Numbered from the stretch's first letter, positions 15,683-27,057 are shown. The stretch is 64,000 nucleotides of DNA from CADEDH01 sp047974625 (GCA_047974625.1 JBKECK010000051.1:26237-90236), one strand, 5' to 3'. A program made the numbers and translations. Notes: generated by a model from the letters alone, not told the origin.

Positions 15683-18600
15683 GTGGCCAAGTCGATCAGC
15701 TGCGGGCACTGCGGTGGCACCCACGGATCGGTGGCTGAGGTGCGCGCCTGCTCGCTCACCTCCCCACCCTCCCACTCCGCCGGGGCGCCGCCTCCCCCCG
15801 AGCCCACCCGTCGACGGCGTGACCCCGGACCGGGACCGGTCGCGGCGGCCGGAACCGGTGCCCCGGCCGAGGTCGTGGCCCTGCCCGGACCCCCGGAGCG
15901 ATGGGCCGGCCCGGAGGCGTTGGGTCGAGGCCTGGTCGTTCCCGCCGGTGACCCCGTCCCGGCCCCGTGGACGGATCGGCCCCGGATCGCGGCCTCGGTC
16001 GACGCCGACGCCGACACGGTGGCCCGGTTGCACCACGCCTGGCGCCTACGGGAACGGGTGGTCGTCGACTGGTCGGGCCCGTGGCCGCCGGCCGAGTCCG
16101 GCCCGTTCGACGTGCCCTTCTCCGCCCTGGCCCCCGACACCGAGCTCCCCGGCGAACGGCTCCGGTTCGTGGTCACCGCCAACACGGTGGTGGCCGTGAC
16201 CGACCAGGTCACCTTCGCCCCCACGACGGACGCCGTCCGGCTCGGGTCAACCGTCCCGGACTCGTCCGGTACCCCACCGGTCGGTGACGTCGCCCTCCCG
16301 GACGGGACCGTGGTCTGGGCCGACGGGGGCCCACTGTCGGTGCCAGCGGCCGACGAGCTGGACCCAACAGTCCCCGTCGTCCCCCGGGTCCACCTGACGG
16401 CGGGTCGGCTCCGGGCCGTGGCGCCGTCACCCACCCGGCCCAACGCCGAGCTGGCCCCCGACCAGTTGGCCGCGGTGGCCCACCCGGGCGGGCCGGCCCG
16501 GATCATCGCCCCCGCCGGCTCGGGCAAGACGAGGGTCATCACCGAACGCACCCGGCACCTGGTAGCCGGCCGGGGCCTCCACCCGGCCGCCGTCTCCCTG
16601 GTGGCCTACAACCGTCGGGCCCGAGCGGAGATGGCGGCCCGGTTGGACGACGTCGCCGGCCTGGACATCCGCACCCTCAACAGCCTGGCCCTGGCCATCG
16701 CCACCGGCCGCCGCCCGTTCACCGGATCCACGGTCCGAGACCGGGCCACCATTGACGAGCTCGACGCCCGCCGCCTCCTGGAACGACTCGTCCCGGGGCG
16801 CCGGCGCCGGGCGCTGACCGACCCCCTGGAACCGTGGATCGACGCCCTGTCCGCCTGCCGGCTCGGGTTGCGCGATCCGGCCGAGGTGGAGGAGGCCTAC
16901 GGGGCCGACGTGACCGGCTTCGTCGAGCTGATCGCCCGGTACCGGGAGGAGCTGGCCCGCCGGGGCCAGCTCGACTACGACGAGCAGATCCTGGCCGCCA
17001 TCGAGGTGCTCTGCACCGACCCGGCGGCCCGCGCCGCGGCCCGGGCCGCCGCTCCGGTCCTGCTGGTCGACGAGTTCCAGGACCTGACGCCCGCCCACCT
17101 GTTGCTCATCCGCCTCATCGCCGGGCCCGCCGCCGAGGTGTTCGCGGTCGGCGACGACGACCAGACCATCTACGGGTACACGGGGGCCTCCCCCACCTGG
17201 CTGATCGAGTTCGACCGCTTTTTCCCCGGCTCGGTCAACCACCCCCTCACCGTCAACTACCGGTGCCCGCCGGCCGTGGTCACCGCGGCCACCAACCTCC
17301 TCAGCCACAACCGTCGCCGGGTCCCGAAGAAGGTGGATCCTGCCCCGGGACGGCCGGACACCGACGCCATGTGGATCACCGGGGGGACCCTTCCCGGCCC
17401 CGGGCCCGGCCCGGTCCGCTCGGCCTCGGCCCCCACCCCCGAACCCGGCCCGTCCGGTCCGGACGGGCCGGGACTCCCCCTCGACCCGGCCGGCCGCACC
17501 GGTGAACGGGTGCTGGTCGACCATGTGCGGGAGCTCCTCAACGGTGGGGCCGGCCCGGGGGATGTGGCCGTCCTGGCCCGGGTCAACGCGGCCCTGCTCG
17601 CCCCCCTGCTCCACCTGGCCGACGCCGGCATCCCGGTGGGCCGCCCCCCGGGGGTCGACAGCCGCATGCTGGAACGGTCGGGGACCGGGGCTGCCCTGGC
17701 CTGGCTCCGCCTGGCCGCCGCGCCCGAGCAGCGCCTCTCGGGCGACGACCTGCGTGCCGTCCTGCGGCGACCCCCCCGCTCCCTCCATCCCCGCATCGCC
17801 GACTGGGTGTGCGAGCAGACCTCGGTGGCCGACCTGCGGCGCCTCGCCGGCCGCCTCAACAACGAACGGGACGCCGGGACGGTGGCCGGCCTGGCCAACG
17901 ACATCGCCGACCTCCGCTCCCGCCACGAACGGCAGGTCCCCGCCGGTGATCTGCTCGACGTCGTGTATCACGAGATCGGGCTCATGGGGGCGGCCAGCCA
18001 GCTCGACCGGTCCCAACGTGTGGCCCGCCGGGCCGCCCACGCCGACGAGCTCACCGCCCTGCGGGCCGTGGCCGACCTCGCCCCCCGGGACACCGACCTC
18101 GGCGCCTGGCTCCACGACCAGCTCGACGCCCTCCCGGCCGTGGGGGCGGCGGCCCCGTCCGGCGACGGTGACGGGCCGCTGGTCACCCTGGCCACCATCC
18201 ACGCCACGAAGGGCCTGGAGTGGCCCCACGTGGTGGTTCACCGGGTGAGTGCCGAGCTTCACCCCCACGTCCTGGCCGAGGACGTGGAGGAGGAGCGCCG
18301 AGTCATGCACGTAGCCATCACCCGGGGCCGGGAGACGGTGCTGGTCAACGCCACCGCCACCCGTGGTCCGACCGCGTCCCCGTTCGTGGCCGAACTGCTC
18401 CACGCCAGGCCCGCCGACCGACCCTGGCTGGAGGCCGCCGCACCAGTCGCCGCCAACGGGTCCGGGCGGACCTCCGGCTCCGGCTCCGGTTCCGGACGTA
18501 CCCGCGGTGGTCCGGCCGAGCGGCCGGAACCATCCGGACCGGAGGAGGCGGCCCGGCGCGAGGCCCTGACCGAATGGCGGCGCGAGCGGAGCCGCACCGA

Positions 18601-18769
18601 CGGCGTCCCGGCCTACATCGTGTTCGACAACGCCACCTTGGACGCGATCGCCGCGGGGGCCCCGGCCACCCTCGGCGACCTCGGCAAGGTCAAGGGGATC
18701 GGGCCGGCCAAGCTGGAACGTTACGGCGCCGACGTGCTGGCCATCCTGGCCGACCAGGCCGCCGGCTGA
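15683..18769 (+). CDS. UvrD/PcrA-like superfamily 1 DNA helicase with HRDC domain, 1028 aa
   Basis: ATP-dependent 3'-5' helicase. The Walker A APAGSGKTRVI (about 276-286), Walker B VDEFQDL (about 463), GDDDQTIYGYTGA (about 490) and the C-terminal TIHATKGLEWPHVV and HVAITRGRE motifs are intact. An HRDC domain (about 963-1028, GIGPAKLERYG) ends the protein. The first 275 residues are unusual for UvrD: a CGHCGGTHGSVAEVRAC zinc-finger-like start and a long region before the helicase core. Start GTG 15683 (or TTG 15680) lies 49 nt from the divergent peptidase. An actinobacterial UvrD2-like helicase is the nearest comparison. Confidence 0.88.
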   Translation: MAKSISCGHCGGTHGSVAEVRACSLTSPPSHSAGAPPPPEPTRRRRDPGPGPVAAAGTGAPAEVVALPGPPERWAGPEALGRGLVVPAGDPVPAPWTDRPRIAASVDADADTVARLHHAWRLRERVVVDWSGPWPPAESGPFDVPFSALAPDTELPGERLRFVVTANTVVAVTDQVTFAPTTDAVRLGSTVPDSSGTPPVGDVALPDGTVVWADGGPLSVPAADELDPTVPVVPRVHLTAGRLRAVAPSPTRPNAELAPDQLAAVAHPGGPARIIAPAGSGKTRVITERTRHLVAGRGLHPAAVSLVAYNRRARAEMAARLDDVAGLDIRTLNSLALAIATGRRPFTGSTVRDRATIDELDARRLLERLVPGRRRRALTDPLEPWIDALSACRLGLRDPAEVEEAYGADVTGFVELIARYREELARRGQLDYDEQILAAIEVLCTDPAARAAARAAAPVLLVDEFQDLTPAHLLLIRLIAGPAAEVFAVGDDDQTIYGYTGASPTWLIEFDRFFPGSVNHPLTVNYRCPPAVVTAATNLLSHNRRRVPKKVDPAPGRPDTDAMWITGGTLPGPGPGPVRSASAPTPEPGPSGPDGPGLPLDPAGRTGERVLVDHVRELLNGGAGPGDVAVLARVNAALLAPLLHLADAGIPVGRPPGVDSRMLERSGTGAALAWLRLAAAPEQRLSGDDLRAVLRRPPRSLHPRIADWVCEQTSVADLRRLAGRLNNERDAGTVAGLANDIADLRSRHERQVPAGDLLDVVYHEIGLMGAASQLDRSQRVARRAAHADELTALRAVADLAPRDTDLGAWLHDQLDALPAVGAAAPSGDGDGPLVTLATIHATKGLEWPHVVVHRVSAELHPHVLAEDVEEERRVMHVAITRGRETVLVNATATRGPTASPFVAELLHARPADRPWLEAAAPVAANGSGRTSGSGSGSGRTRGGPAERPEPSGPEEAARREALTEWRRERSRTDGVPAYIVFDNATLDAIAAGAPATLGDLGKVKGIGPAKLERYGADVLAILADQAAG

Positions 18770-18811
18770 GCGGACGGGCCGCCGGGCCGGGCACGGCGTT
18801 ACCGTGGGGCC

Positions 18812-20446
18812 ATGGCCGAATTCCGCTTTACCGAGATGTTCCCCCTGGGCGAGGACACCACCCCGTACCGCAAGCTGACCGGTGACGGCGTCGAGACCGT
18901 CCAGCTCGGCGACACGACCTTCCTGAGGGTGTCGAACGACGCCCTCAGGACCCTCAGCGCGACGGCCATCAGGGACATCTCCCATCTGCTCCGTCCCGGC
19001 CACCTAGGCCAGCTCCGCAAGATCCTCGACGACCCGGAGGCGTCGGCCAACGACCGGTTCGTGGCCACCGAACTGCTGAAGAACGCCAACATCGCCGCCG
19101 GGTTCGTGCTCCCCGGATGCCAGGACACCGGCACGGTGATCATCAAGGGCAAGAAGGGCCAGTACGTCCTCACCGAGGGCAACGACGCCGAGCCCCTCAG
19201 CCACGGGGCCTACGACACCTACCAGACGTCCAACCTGCGGTACTCCCAGATGGCGCCGCTCACCATGTGGGAGGAGCGCAACACCGGCACCAACCTGCCG
19301 GCCGAGGTGAAGATCGAGGCCATCCCCGGGTCGGTCTACAAGTTCATGTTCATGACCAAGGGCGGCGGATCGGCCAACAAGAGCTACCTGTTCCAGGAGA
19401 CCAAGGCCCTGCTCAACCCGACCGGTCTGCGGGCCTTCCTCAACGAGAAGCTGCGCCTGCTCGGTACGTCGGCCTGCCCCCCGTACCACCTGGGCCTGGT
19501 CATCGGGGGTACGTCGGCCGAGCTGGCCGTGGAGACGGCCAAGCTGGCCTCCACCCGCTATCTCGACGCCCTGCCCACCGAGGGCAGCGAGCTCGGTCAC
19601 GCCGTCCGGGACCTGGAGATGGAGGCCGAAGTACTCGCCCTCACCCAGGAGTTCGGGATCGGGGCCCAGTTCGGCGGCAAGTACTTCTGCCACGATGTCC
19701 GGGTGATCCGGCTTCCCCGCCACGGGGCGTCCCTGCCGGTCGGGGTGGCCGTCAGCTGTTCGGCCGACCGGCAGGCCCTGGCCAAGATCACAGCCGAGGG
19801 CGTGTTCCTCGAACAGCTCGAGACCGACCCCGCCCACTACCTGCCCGAGGTCACCGAGATCGATGTGAGTGACGAGGTGATCCCGATCGACCTGAACCAG
19901 CCGATGTCGGCCATCCGGGAGACCCTGTCGAAGTACCCGGTGAAGACCCGGCTGTCGCTGACCGGCACCCTGGTGGTGGGGCGGGACATCGCCCACGCCA
20001 AGATCAAGGAGCGGCTGGACGCCGGCGAGCCCATGCCCGAATACCTGAAGGACAGCCCGATCTACTACGCCGGGCCGGCCAAGACCCCGGAGGGTTACGC
20101 CTCCGGATCGTTCGGTCCCACCACGGCCGGGCGGATGGACTCCTACGTCGACCAGTTCCAGGCCGCCGGCGGGTCACTGGTCATGCTGGCCAAGGGCAAC
20201 CGGAGCCAGCAGGTGACCGACGCCTGCCAGCGTCACGGGGGGTTCTACCTGGGTTCGATCGGCGGCCCAGCGGCCCGGCTGGCTAAGGACTCGATCCGGT
20301 CGGTCGAGGTCCTCGAGTACCCAGAGCTGGGCATGGAGGCCATCTGGCGGATCGAGGTGGAGGACTTCCCAGCCTTCGTCGTGGTCGACGACAAGGGCAA
20401 CGACTTCTACGCCGAGACGGCGCGTCCCGTGGACCTCAAGATCTGA
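18812..20446 (+). CDS. Class I fumarate hydratase, 544 aa
   Basis: Iron-sulfur fumarase that interconverts fumarate and malate in the TCA cycle. The three [4Fe-4S] cysteines are C103 (PGCQDTG), C222 (TSACPPYHLG) and C316 (VSCSADR), two residues offset from E. coli FumA throughout. Both the alpha and beta halves are in one chain, as in FumA/FumB. Start ATG 18812. The MFS gene follows within 54 nt. Confidence 0.92.
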   Translation: MAEFRFTEMFPLGEDTTPYRKLTGDGVETVQLGDTTFLRVSNDALRTLSATAIRDISHLLRPGHLGQLRKILDDPEASANDRFVATELLKNANIAAGFVLPGCQDTGTVIIKGKKGQYVLTEGNDAEPLSHGAYDTYQTSNLRYSQMAPLTMWEERNTGTNLPAEVKIEAIPGSVYKFMFMTKGGGSANKSYLFQETKALLNPTGLRAFLNEKLRLLGTSACPPYHLGLVIGGTSAELAVETAKLASTRYLDALPTEGSELGHAVRDLEMEAEVLALTQEFGIGAQFGGKYFCHDVRVIRLPRHGASLPVGVAVSCSADRQALAKITAEGVFLEQLETDPAHYLPEVTEIDVSDEVIPIDLNQPMSAIRETLSKYPVKTRLSLTGTLVVGRDIAHAKIKERLDAGEPMPEYLKDSPIYYAGPAKTPEGYASGSFGPTTAGRMDSYVDQFQAAGGSLVMLAKGNRSQQVTDACQRHGGFYLGSIGGPAARLAKDSIRSVEVLEYPELGMEAIWRIEVEDFPAFVVVDDKGNDFYAETARPVDLKI

Positions 20447-20499
20447 CCGGGCAGGGCCCGACCGACCGGCGCGAACGCGCCCCGGTCGTCATCGTCCTG

Positions 20500-21687
20500 G
20501 TGATGGCGTCGGCCTGCGTAGCCCAGGCGTTCGGCCGGTTCACCTGGGGCGTGGTGCTGCCGGGCGCCCGCGACGACGTGCTGGGCGGGTCGAACACCCT
20601 GGCCGGGTTCTTCGGGACACTCAACGTGACCGCCTACCTGTTCGGCACCATGGGCATGGCCTGGGCGGCAACCCGGGTCAGCCTGGTCGGTCTCATCCGG
20701 ATCGGCCTGGCCATCTCCACCACGTCGATCGCCCTCGCCGCGTTCGCCCCCGACGGTGCGGTGCTCGGCCTCGCCCGGTTCGGGATGGGACTGGGCGGCG
20801 CCGTCATCTGGATCCCGGCCCCCGCCGTCGCGGCCCGCGCCCTGCCACCCCGCCGAGCCGGTATGGCGGTGGGCATGGTCGGCTCCGGCATCGGGCTCGG
20901 CATCGTGTTCGCCGGCCAGGTCTCGGCCTGGCTCGACCGGAGCCACCGGGCCGCCCACCCCAGGTCGGCGGGGGCACCGACCGACCAGTGGCAGACGACC
21001 TACCGGATCGAGCTGGTGGTGGCCCTGGCCGTACTGGTCGCCGCCTTCGCCCTGCTCCGCTCCCGGGGCGACCGTCCCGCCGCCGGCGGCGGCGGATTCG
21101 GCGGGGTGCGGGCCTTGCGGAGCGTCCACGGATGGATCCCCCTGACCGTGGCCTACGCGGCCTACGGGTTCGCCTACATCCTGGTGGTGGGGTTCCTGGT
21201 GGCCCGGTTGGAGGATGACGCCGGCTTCTCCACCGGCGCGGCCACCGGGATGTTCTCGCTCCTCGGCCTGGCCACCGTGTTCGGCGGCCCCACCCTGGGC
21301 CCTCTGTCGGACCGGATCGGCCGGCGACGCACCCTCACCGGCGGGTTCGTCCTGTTCGCGGCGTGCGCCCTACTCGCCCTCACCGGGACCCAGCCGTGGG
21401 TGGCCGTCGCCGCCGTCGGGGTCGGCCTCATGTTCTCGGCCCTGCCCTCATTGCTGATCGCCCACATCGTCGACAACACCGACACCGACACCTACGGCCC
21501 GGCGTTCAGCGCGGCCACCCTTGCCTTCGGGGTCATGCAGATGGTCTCGCCCCAGGTCGGTGGGGTCATCGCCGACACCACCGGGTCATTCACCCCGGTG
21601 TTCATGCTCTCCGCCGCGGTTTCGCTGGTGGCGGCGGCCGCGGCCAGCCGGCTTCCCACGGGGGCTCCCGCCGACCCCCACCCGTGA
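20500..21687 (+). CDS. MFS transporter, 395 aa
   Basis: Twelve-helix major facilitator. The loop LGPLSDRIGRRRTL between helices 6 and 8 is the classic MFS motif in the second half, and GMAVGMVGSGIGLGIVF is a typical helix-5 motif. It resembles YbfB/YjiJ-type transporters; the substrate is unknown. The start is doubtful: ATG 20500 cuts into the first helix, since the upstream codons (APVVIVLV) are hydrophobic; GTG 20497 is in frame, and a CTG at 20443 inside the fumarase stop region would give a complete helix. Confidence 0.82.
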   Translation: MMASACVAQAFGRFTWGVVLPGARDDVLGGSNTLAGFFGTLNVTAYLFGTMGMAWAATRVSLVGLIRIGLAISTTSIALAAFAPDGAVLGLARFGMGLGGAVIWIPAPAVAARALPPRRAGMAVGMVGSGIGLGIVFAGQVSAWLDRSHRAAHPRSAGAPTDQWQTTYRIELVVALAVLVAAFALLRSRGDRPAAGGGGFGGVRALRSVHGWIPLTVAYAAYGFAYILVVGFLVARLEDDAGFSTGAATGMFSLLGLATVFGGPTLGPLSDRIGRRRTLTGGFVLFAACALLALTGTQPWVAVAAVGVGLMFSALPSLLIAHIVDNTDTDTYGPAFSAATLAFGVMQMVSPQVGGVIADTTGSFTPVFMLSAAVSLVAAAAASRLPTGAPADPHP

Positions 21688-21749
21688 CCCGATCCGGCTA
21701 CGTTGGCCGTCGTCCACGACGGGGTTGGGGCCTGCCATTCAGGAGAACC

Positions 21750-23567
21750 ATGCGATTACCGCGCCCTGTCGCGCTGGCCACCGCCGCCCTGGCGGCCACG
21801 GCCGCCATCACCGCGGGGGTCACCCCGGCCGGGGCGGAGCCAGTCGCCCCGCCCAGCCTCGACGGTGACACCACCATCGAGGTGGAGGACTTCACCAGTT
21901 CCACCGACTCCACCCCGGGCAACACCCCCGGCGCCTACCGGAACGACACCGATACCGACATCGGGGCCGGCGCCAACGGCCACCATGTCGGCTGGACCGC
22001 GCCGGGTGAGACCCTCGCCTACGACCTCACCGTCGTCCGCCCCGGCTCGTACCGGGGGGTCGTCTCGGTCCAGACGTCCCGAGGTCAGGACCTGACCATC
22101 GCCCTCCTGGTGGACGGGGTGACGGTTCCCGTGACCGTTCCCGGTTCGGAGACCTCGGAGTGGGTCGAGGTGCCCTTCACCCTGCCCGACCTCACGGCCG
22201 GGCCCCACGCCCTCACCCTGAGGTTCAACGCCGGGGGCATCAAGGCCGACCGCCTCGACCTGGCCTGGTCGCCGGCGCGTCATCCCGTGGCCGCCGACGG
22301 GACGACCCGGATCGAGGCCGAGGACTTCGCCTCCGGGGTCGACACCACCCCGGGGAACACCCCCGGCGCCTACCGCAACGACGGTGACGTGGACGTGGCC
22401 GTCGGGGCCACCGGCCACCATGTCGGCTGGACCGCGGCCGGTGAGTCCGTGACCTACGAGCTCCAGGTGGTCGAAGGCGGCAGCTACCAGGCCTCCCTGT
22501 CGGTCCAGACCTCCACCGGGCGCGACCGGGCCATGGCTGTGCTGGTGGACGGGGTCGAAGCGGGGACGGTCACCGTTCCCGGGGCGACCACCAGCGGGTG
22601 GAATTCGGTCTCCCTCCCCCTCGACCTCTCAGCCGGCGACCACGCCCTGACCGTCCGCTTCGACGCCGGCGGGGTGAAGCTCGACTACCTCGGGCTGGCC
22701 CCGGCGGTCCCCTTCACCCCCGCCTACCCGGGCCAGCCCGAACCGGGCGACGTCGTCTGGGGGGCCAACTATCCGGCCCGGGACGACACTCTGGAGGACC
22801 GCTACGAGGACGACGCCGGCCAGGCCCTGGAGCTCAACCGGAATTTCTTCCAGTGGAGCCAGATGAACGGCAAGCTCCTGAACCAGGTCGACGCCGATAT
22901 CGCGGCAGGTCGTATCCCCTGGGTGTCGGTCAAGGGCAATCCCGGCGGCGCGGTCGACTGGACCGGTATCGGCGACGGCACCTACGACGACGATCTCGAC
23001 ACCATGCTGCTGGCCCTCGACGCCCGCGACTCGCCGGTGATCCTGACCATCCACCACGAACCCGAGGGGGGCGGGGGCATCAACGCTCCCGACGACCCGG
23101 CCGGACCGGCCGCCCACGTGCGCATGAACGCCCACGTCCGGGCCCGCATGGACGCCCTGGGGGTCGACAACGTGGCCCTGGCCCCGATCCTGATGGCCTA
23201 CACCTGGAGCGACTCCTCGAACCGCGATCCCGACGAGTGGTGGGACGACGGCATCTACGACTTCCTCGGCGTCGATATCTACGTGACCGGCTCCACCGGG
23301 GGCCTGGCCGGCAGTCCCCTGATCAGCGAGATCCGGCTGTGGGCGGCCGGGAACGGGGTCGACATCGGAATCGGCGAATGGGGGATGCACAGCGGAGCCG
23401 AGCACATCCGGCCGTGGTACGAGTACGCGGTGAACTCGGCCTACGACGGCCAGGGTGCCCGCATCGTCATCCAGACCGTGTTCGACAATCCCGTCGGCGA
23501 AAATGGTCCGTGGACCCTCGACCAGGCCCAACTGGCCGAGTTCGTCGAGATCCTGAACGAACAGTAG
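21750..23567 (+). CDS. Secreted glycoside hydrolase with two CBM6-like modules, 605 aa
   Basis: A signal peptide (1-28, ends TPAGA) leads to two homologous beta-sandwich modules (about 35-175 and 180-320), each with I-E-(V/A)-EDF, TPGNTPGAYRND, GHHVGWTA, GSY and VQTS, the pattern of CBM6/CBM35 sugar-binding domains. The catalytic part (about 330-605) has E437 in TIHHEPEG and E543 in GIGEWGMH, fitting a clan A (beta/alpha)8 hydrolase such as GH26. AGGAG precedes ATG 21750. It likely acts outside the cell on a beta-linked polysaccharide such as mannan; the substrate is inference. Confidence 0.82.
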   Translation: MRLPRPVALATAALAATAAITAGVTPAGAEPVAPPSLDGDTTIEVEDFTSSTDSTPGNTPGAYRNDTDTDIGAGANGHHVGWTAPGETLAYDLTVVRPGSYRGVVSVQTSRGQDLTIALLVDGVTVPVTVPGSETSEWVEVPFTLPDLTAGPHALTLRFNAGGIKADRLDLAWSPARHPVAADGTTRIEAEDFASGVDTTPGNTPGAYRNDGDVDVAVGATGHHVGWTAAGESVTYELQVVEGGSYQASLSVQTSTGRDRAMAVLVDGVEAGTVTVPGATTSGWNSVSLPLDLSAGDHALTVRFDAGGVKLDYLGLAPAVPFTPAYPGQPEPGDVVWGANYPARDDTLEDRYEDDAGQALELNRNFFQWSQMNGKLLNQVDADIAAGRIPWVSVKGNPGGAVDWTGIGDGTYDDDLDTMLLALDARDSPVILTIHHEPEGGGGINAPDDPAGPAAHVRMNAHVRARMDALGVDNVALAPILMAYTWSDSSNRDPDEWWDDGIYDFLGVDIYVTGSTGGLAGSPLISEIRLWAAGNGVDIGIGEWGMHSGAEHIRPWYEYAVNSAYDGQGARIVIQTVFDNPVGENGPWTLDQAQLAEFVEILNEQ

Positions 23568-23600
23568 TCCCCGGCCGGTGACGTCCCGTCCGGACCCGGG

Positions 23601-25064
23601 TCAGGGGGAACCCGAGTCGGGGCGGGCGGCGGCGTCGAGCACCCCGGCAACGACGCGGGTCAGTTTCTCGGCGTAGGCCAGGTCGATGAACTCGTTCGGG
23701 CCGTGGGCGTTCGAGCCCGGCCCCAGCACCCCGGTGATCAGGAACTGGGCGTCGGGGAACCGGTCGGCCAGCATGCCCATGAACGGGATCGAGCCCCCCT
23801 CGCCCATCATGTGAACCGGTTCACCGAACACCTCGGTGGCCGCGGCGTCGAGGGAGGCCCGGAGCCAGGGGGCCAGGGCCGGGGAGTCCCACCCGTCGGC
23901 CGAGAACACGTCGGTGAACCTGACCCGGGCCCCGTAGGGCGGGTCGGCCTCCAGCAACCGAGCCAGTTCGGCCACCGCGGCGACGGTGTCACCGGTGGGC
24001 GGCACCCGCAACGACAGGCGCAGGGTGGTCGAGGGTCGCAGCACGTTGCCGGCGGTGGCCGCGGGCGGGAGACCATCGGCTCCGACCACCGACAGGGCGG
24101 CCCGCCAGGTGACGGCCAGTTCGGCCTCGACCGGATCGTCGGTGGTGGGGCGGGCCCCGGGCACCAGGGGAACCCCGTCGCCCGGTCGGTGGCCGAGGGC
24201 GGCCGCCATCGCCGTCACCTCCTCGAGCCGGTGGGGCGGGATGGGCACGTCGACACTGGTCAGCCGGACGTGACCGGTGGCGACGTCCTCGATCCGGTCC
24301 AGCAGGCCGCGGGCGATCCGGAACGTGGAGGGCACCAGGCCCGACACGGCCCCGGAGTGGAGTCCCTCCTCGACGATGTCGACCTCGAGGGATCCGCCGC
24401 ACACCCCCCGCAGGGAGGTGGTGAGCCACATCCGTTCGTAGTCGCCACATCCGGAGTCGAGGCACACCACCAGCTCGACCCGGCCGAGCCGGTCGGCCAG
24501 GGCCTCGATGTGGGCCGGGAGGTCAGGGCTGCCGGAGTCCTCGGACGCCTCGATCAACACCAGGAGCCGGGGGTGTGAACCGCCGGACCGCTGCACCGCC
24601 TCGATGGCGGTGCAGGACGCGAACGCGGCGTAGCCGTCGTCGGCACCGCCCCGCCCGTAGAGCCGGCCGTCCTCGATCACCGGGGTCCACGGGCCGAGCC
24701 CGTCCCGCCAGCCCGTCATCTCGGGCTGCTTGTCGAGGTGGCCGTACAGCAGCACCGTCGGTGCCTCGATGGCCCCGTCCGGACCGATGGCCCCGTCCGG
24801 ACCGAACGGGGCCACCTCGGCCACGATCAGGGGGGTTCGGCCCTCCAGCTCCTGCACCCCGACCGTCATCCCCTCGATGGGGCGGCCGACCATCCACGAC
24901 CGCACCTGTTCCACCGCCCGGCCCAGATGACCGGACTCCTGCCAGTCGGCGTCGAAGGCAGGGGACAGGGCGGGAATGGTGATGTACCGGCGCAGTTGGT
25001 CGACGATGTCGTCCCGCCAACGGCGGGCGACCAGGTCGGCGGAGGCAGAGGTGTCGAGGCTCAT
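23601..25064 (-). CDS. M20 family metallopeptidase, 487 aa
   Basis: Zinc dipeptidase or deacylase of the M20 family, close to the CNDP/DapE-like branch. Metal and catalytic residues are visible in LLYGHLDKQPE, LYGRGGADDGYA, LIEASEDSGSPD and SNAHGPNEF. Start ATG 25064 (MSLDTSAS) is preferred over a TTG four codons upstream. An 18-nt tandem duplication (24768-24803) doubles GPDGAI in a surface loop before the first metal motif. It is followed in the same direction by the acyl-CoA ligase upstream with a 69-nt gap. Confidence 0.88.
   Translation of the reverse strand: MSLDTSASADLVARRWRDDIVDQLRRYITIPALSPAFDADWQESGHLGRAVEQVRSWMVGRPIEGMTVGVQELEGRTPLIVAEVAPFGPDGAIGPDGAIEAPTVLLYGHLDKQPEMTGWRDGLGPWTPVIEDGRLYGRGGADDGYAAFASCTAIEAVQRSGGSHPRLLVLIEASEDSGSPDLPAHIEALADRLGRVELVVCLDSGCGDYERMWLTTSLRGVCGGSLEVDIVEEGLHSGAVSGLVPSTFRIARGLLDRIEDVATGHVRLTSVDVPIPPHRLEEVTAMAAALGHRPGDGVPLVPGARPTTDDPVEAELAVTWRAALSVVGADGLPPAATAGNVLRPSTTLRLSLRVPPTGDTVAAVAELARLLEADPPYGARVRFTDVFSADGWDSPALAPWLRASLDAAATEVFGEPVHMMGEGGSIPFMGMLADRFPDAQFLITGVLGPGSNAHGPNEFIDLAYAEKLTRVVAGVLDAAARPDSGSP
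24768..24803 (-). repeat. 18-nt tandem duplication inside the M20 peptidase
   Basis: GATGGCCCCGTCCGGACC is present twice in direct succession (24768-24785, 24786-24803), coding a doubled GPDGAI. The frame is kept, so the protein only gains six residues. Confidence 0.8.
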
Positions 25065-25133
25065 GGAGCCAGTCAACCGTGAGCGGCCGGGTTCGGGCGG
25101 GTCCGGCCCCGCGTTCGGGGCCGGACCCGCCCC

Positions 25134-26669
<1,536 letters not shown>

Positions 26670-26827
26670 TGCCCGCTCCTTCGCGTTGCGACCGACGTCA
26701 CCGGCAACATAGCCCACCGCACCCCCACCACCCAGATCTGGGGTCCCGTCGATTACCGCGGCAGACGGTGGTCGTCGCTTCTCCATCCAGATTCACTCAG
26801 CCGCCATGAACTGTTACGGTGTCCACC

Positions 26828-27045
26828 GAGACCACGCCAGGTTCCCTGTCGTGCCAGGTCGGAACACAGTCCGGCACCGGGGGGCCTGAAGAGCAAGTCT
26901 CAGGCAAGCAGCATCACGATCACGGGGCGACATGATCAAACAGGCTCAACGCCGACGAGCGCGGACGTACGCGGGTGGGCATCCGTCCTCCGTTAGCGTC
27001 GGCTCGGTTTGGGTAACCGCGCCCTGGTCATCACAGACCTGAGAC
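26828..27045 (+). ncRNA. Structured leader RNA, riboswitch-like
   Basis: Nested helices: GAGAC (26828-26832) with GTCTC (26897-26901); CAGG (26838-26841) with CCTG (26885-26888); CCC (26844-26846) with GGG near 26881; GTGCC (26851-26855) with GGCAC (26873-26877). A second hairpin follows: GCCGACG (26951-26957) with CGTCGGC (26997-27003), enclosing GGACG (26963-26967)/CGTCC (26984-26988). CCTGAGAC (27038-27045), just before the AAGG ribosome site of the 27058 gene, is exactly complementary to GTCTCAGG (26897-26904), so it can compete with the first helix. The GAAGAGCAA and TCTCAGGCAA strings resemble conserved glycine-riboswitch joints, but the usual third-stem insertion is missing. Ligand unknown. 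Confidence 0.55.
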
Positions 27046-27057
27046 CAAGGCGGAACC

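Noticed and set aside
26828..26910. Leader considered as signal recognition particle RNA
   Set aside because: The conserved SRP core GGAA/GCAGC tetraloop arrangement is not present in the right order.
26828..27045. Firm naming of the leader as a glycine riboswitch
   Set aside because: Two conserved strings match, but the third stem and a tandem aptamer are not visible and the downstream genes are not glycine-related; left as an unassigned structured RNA.
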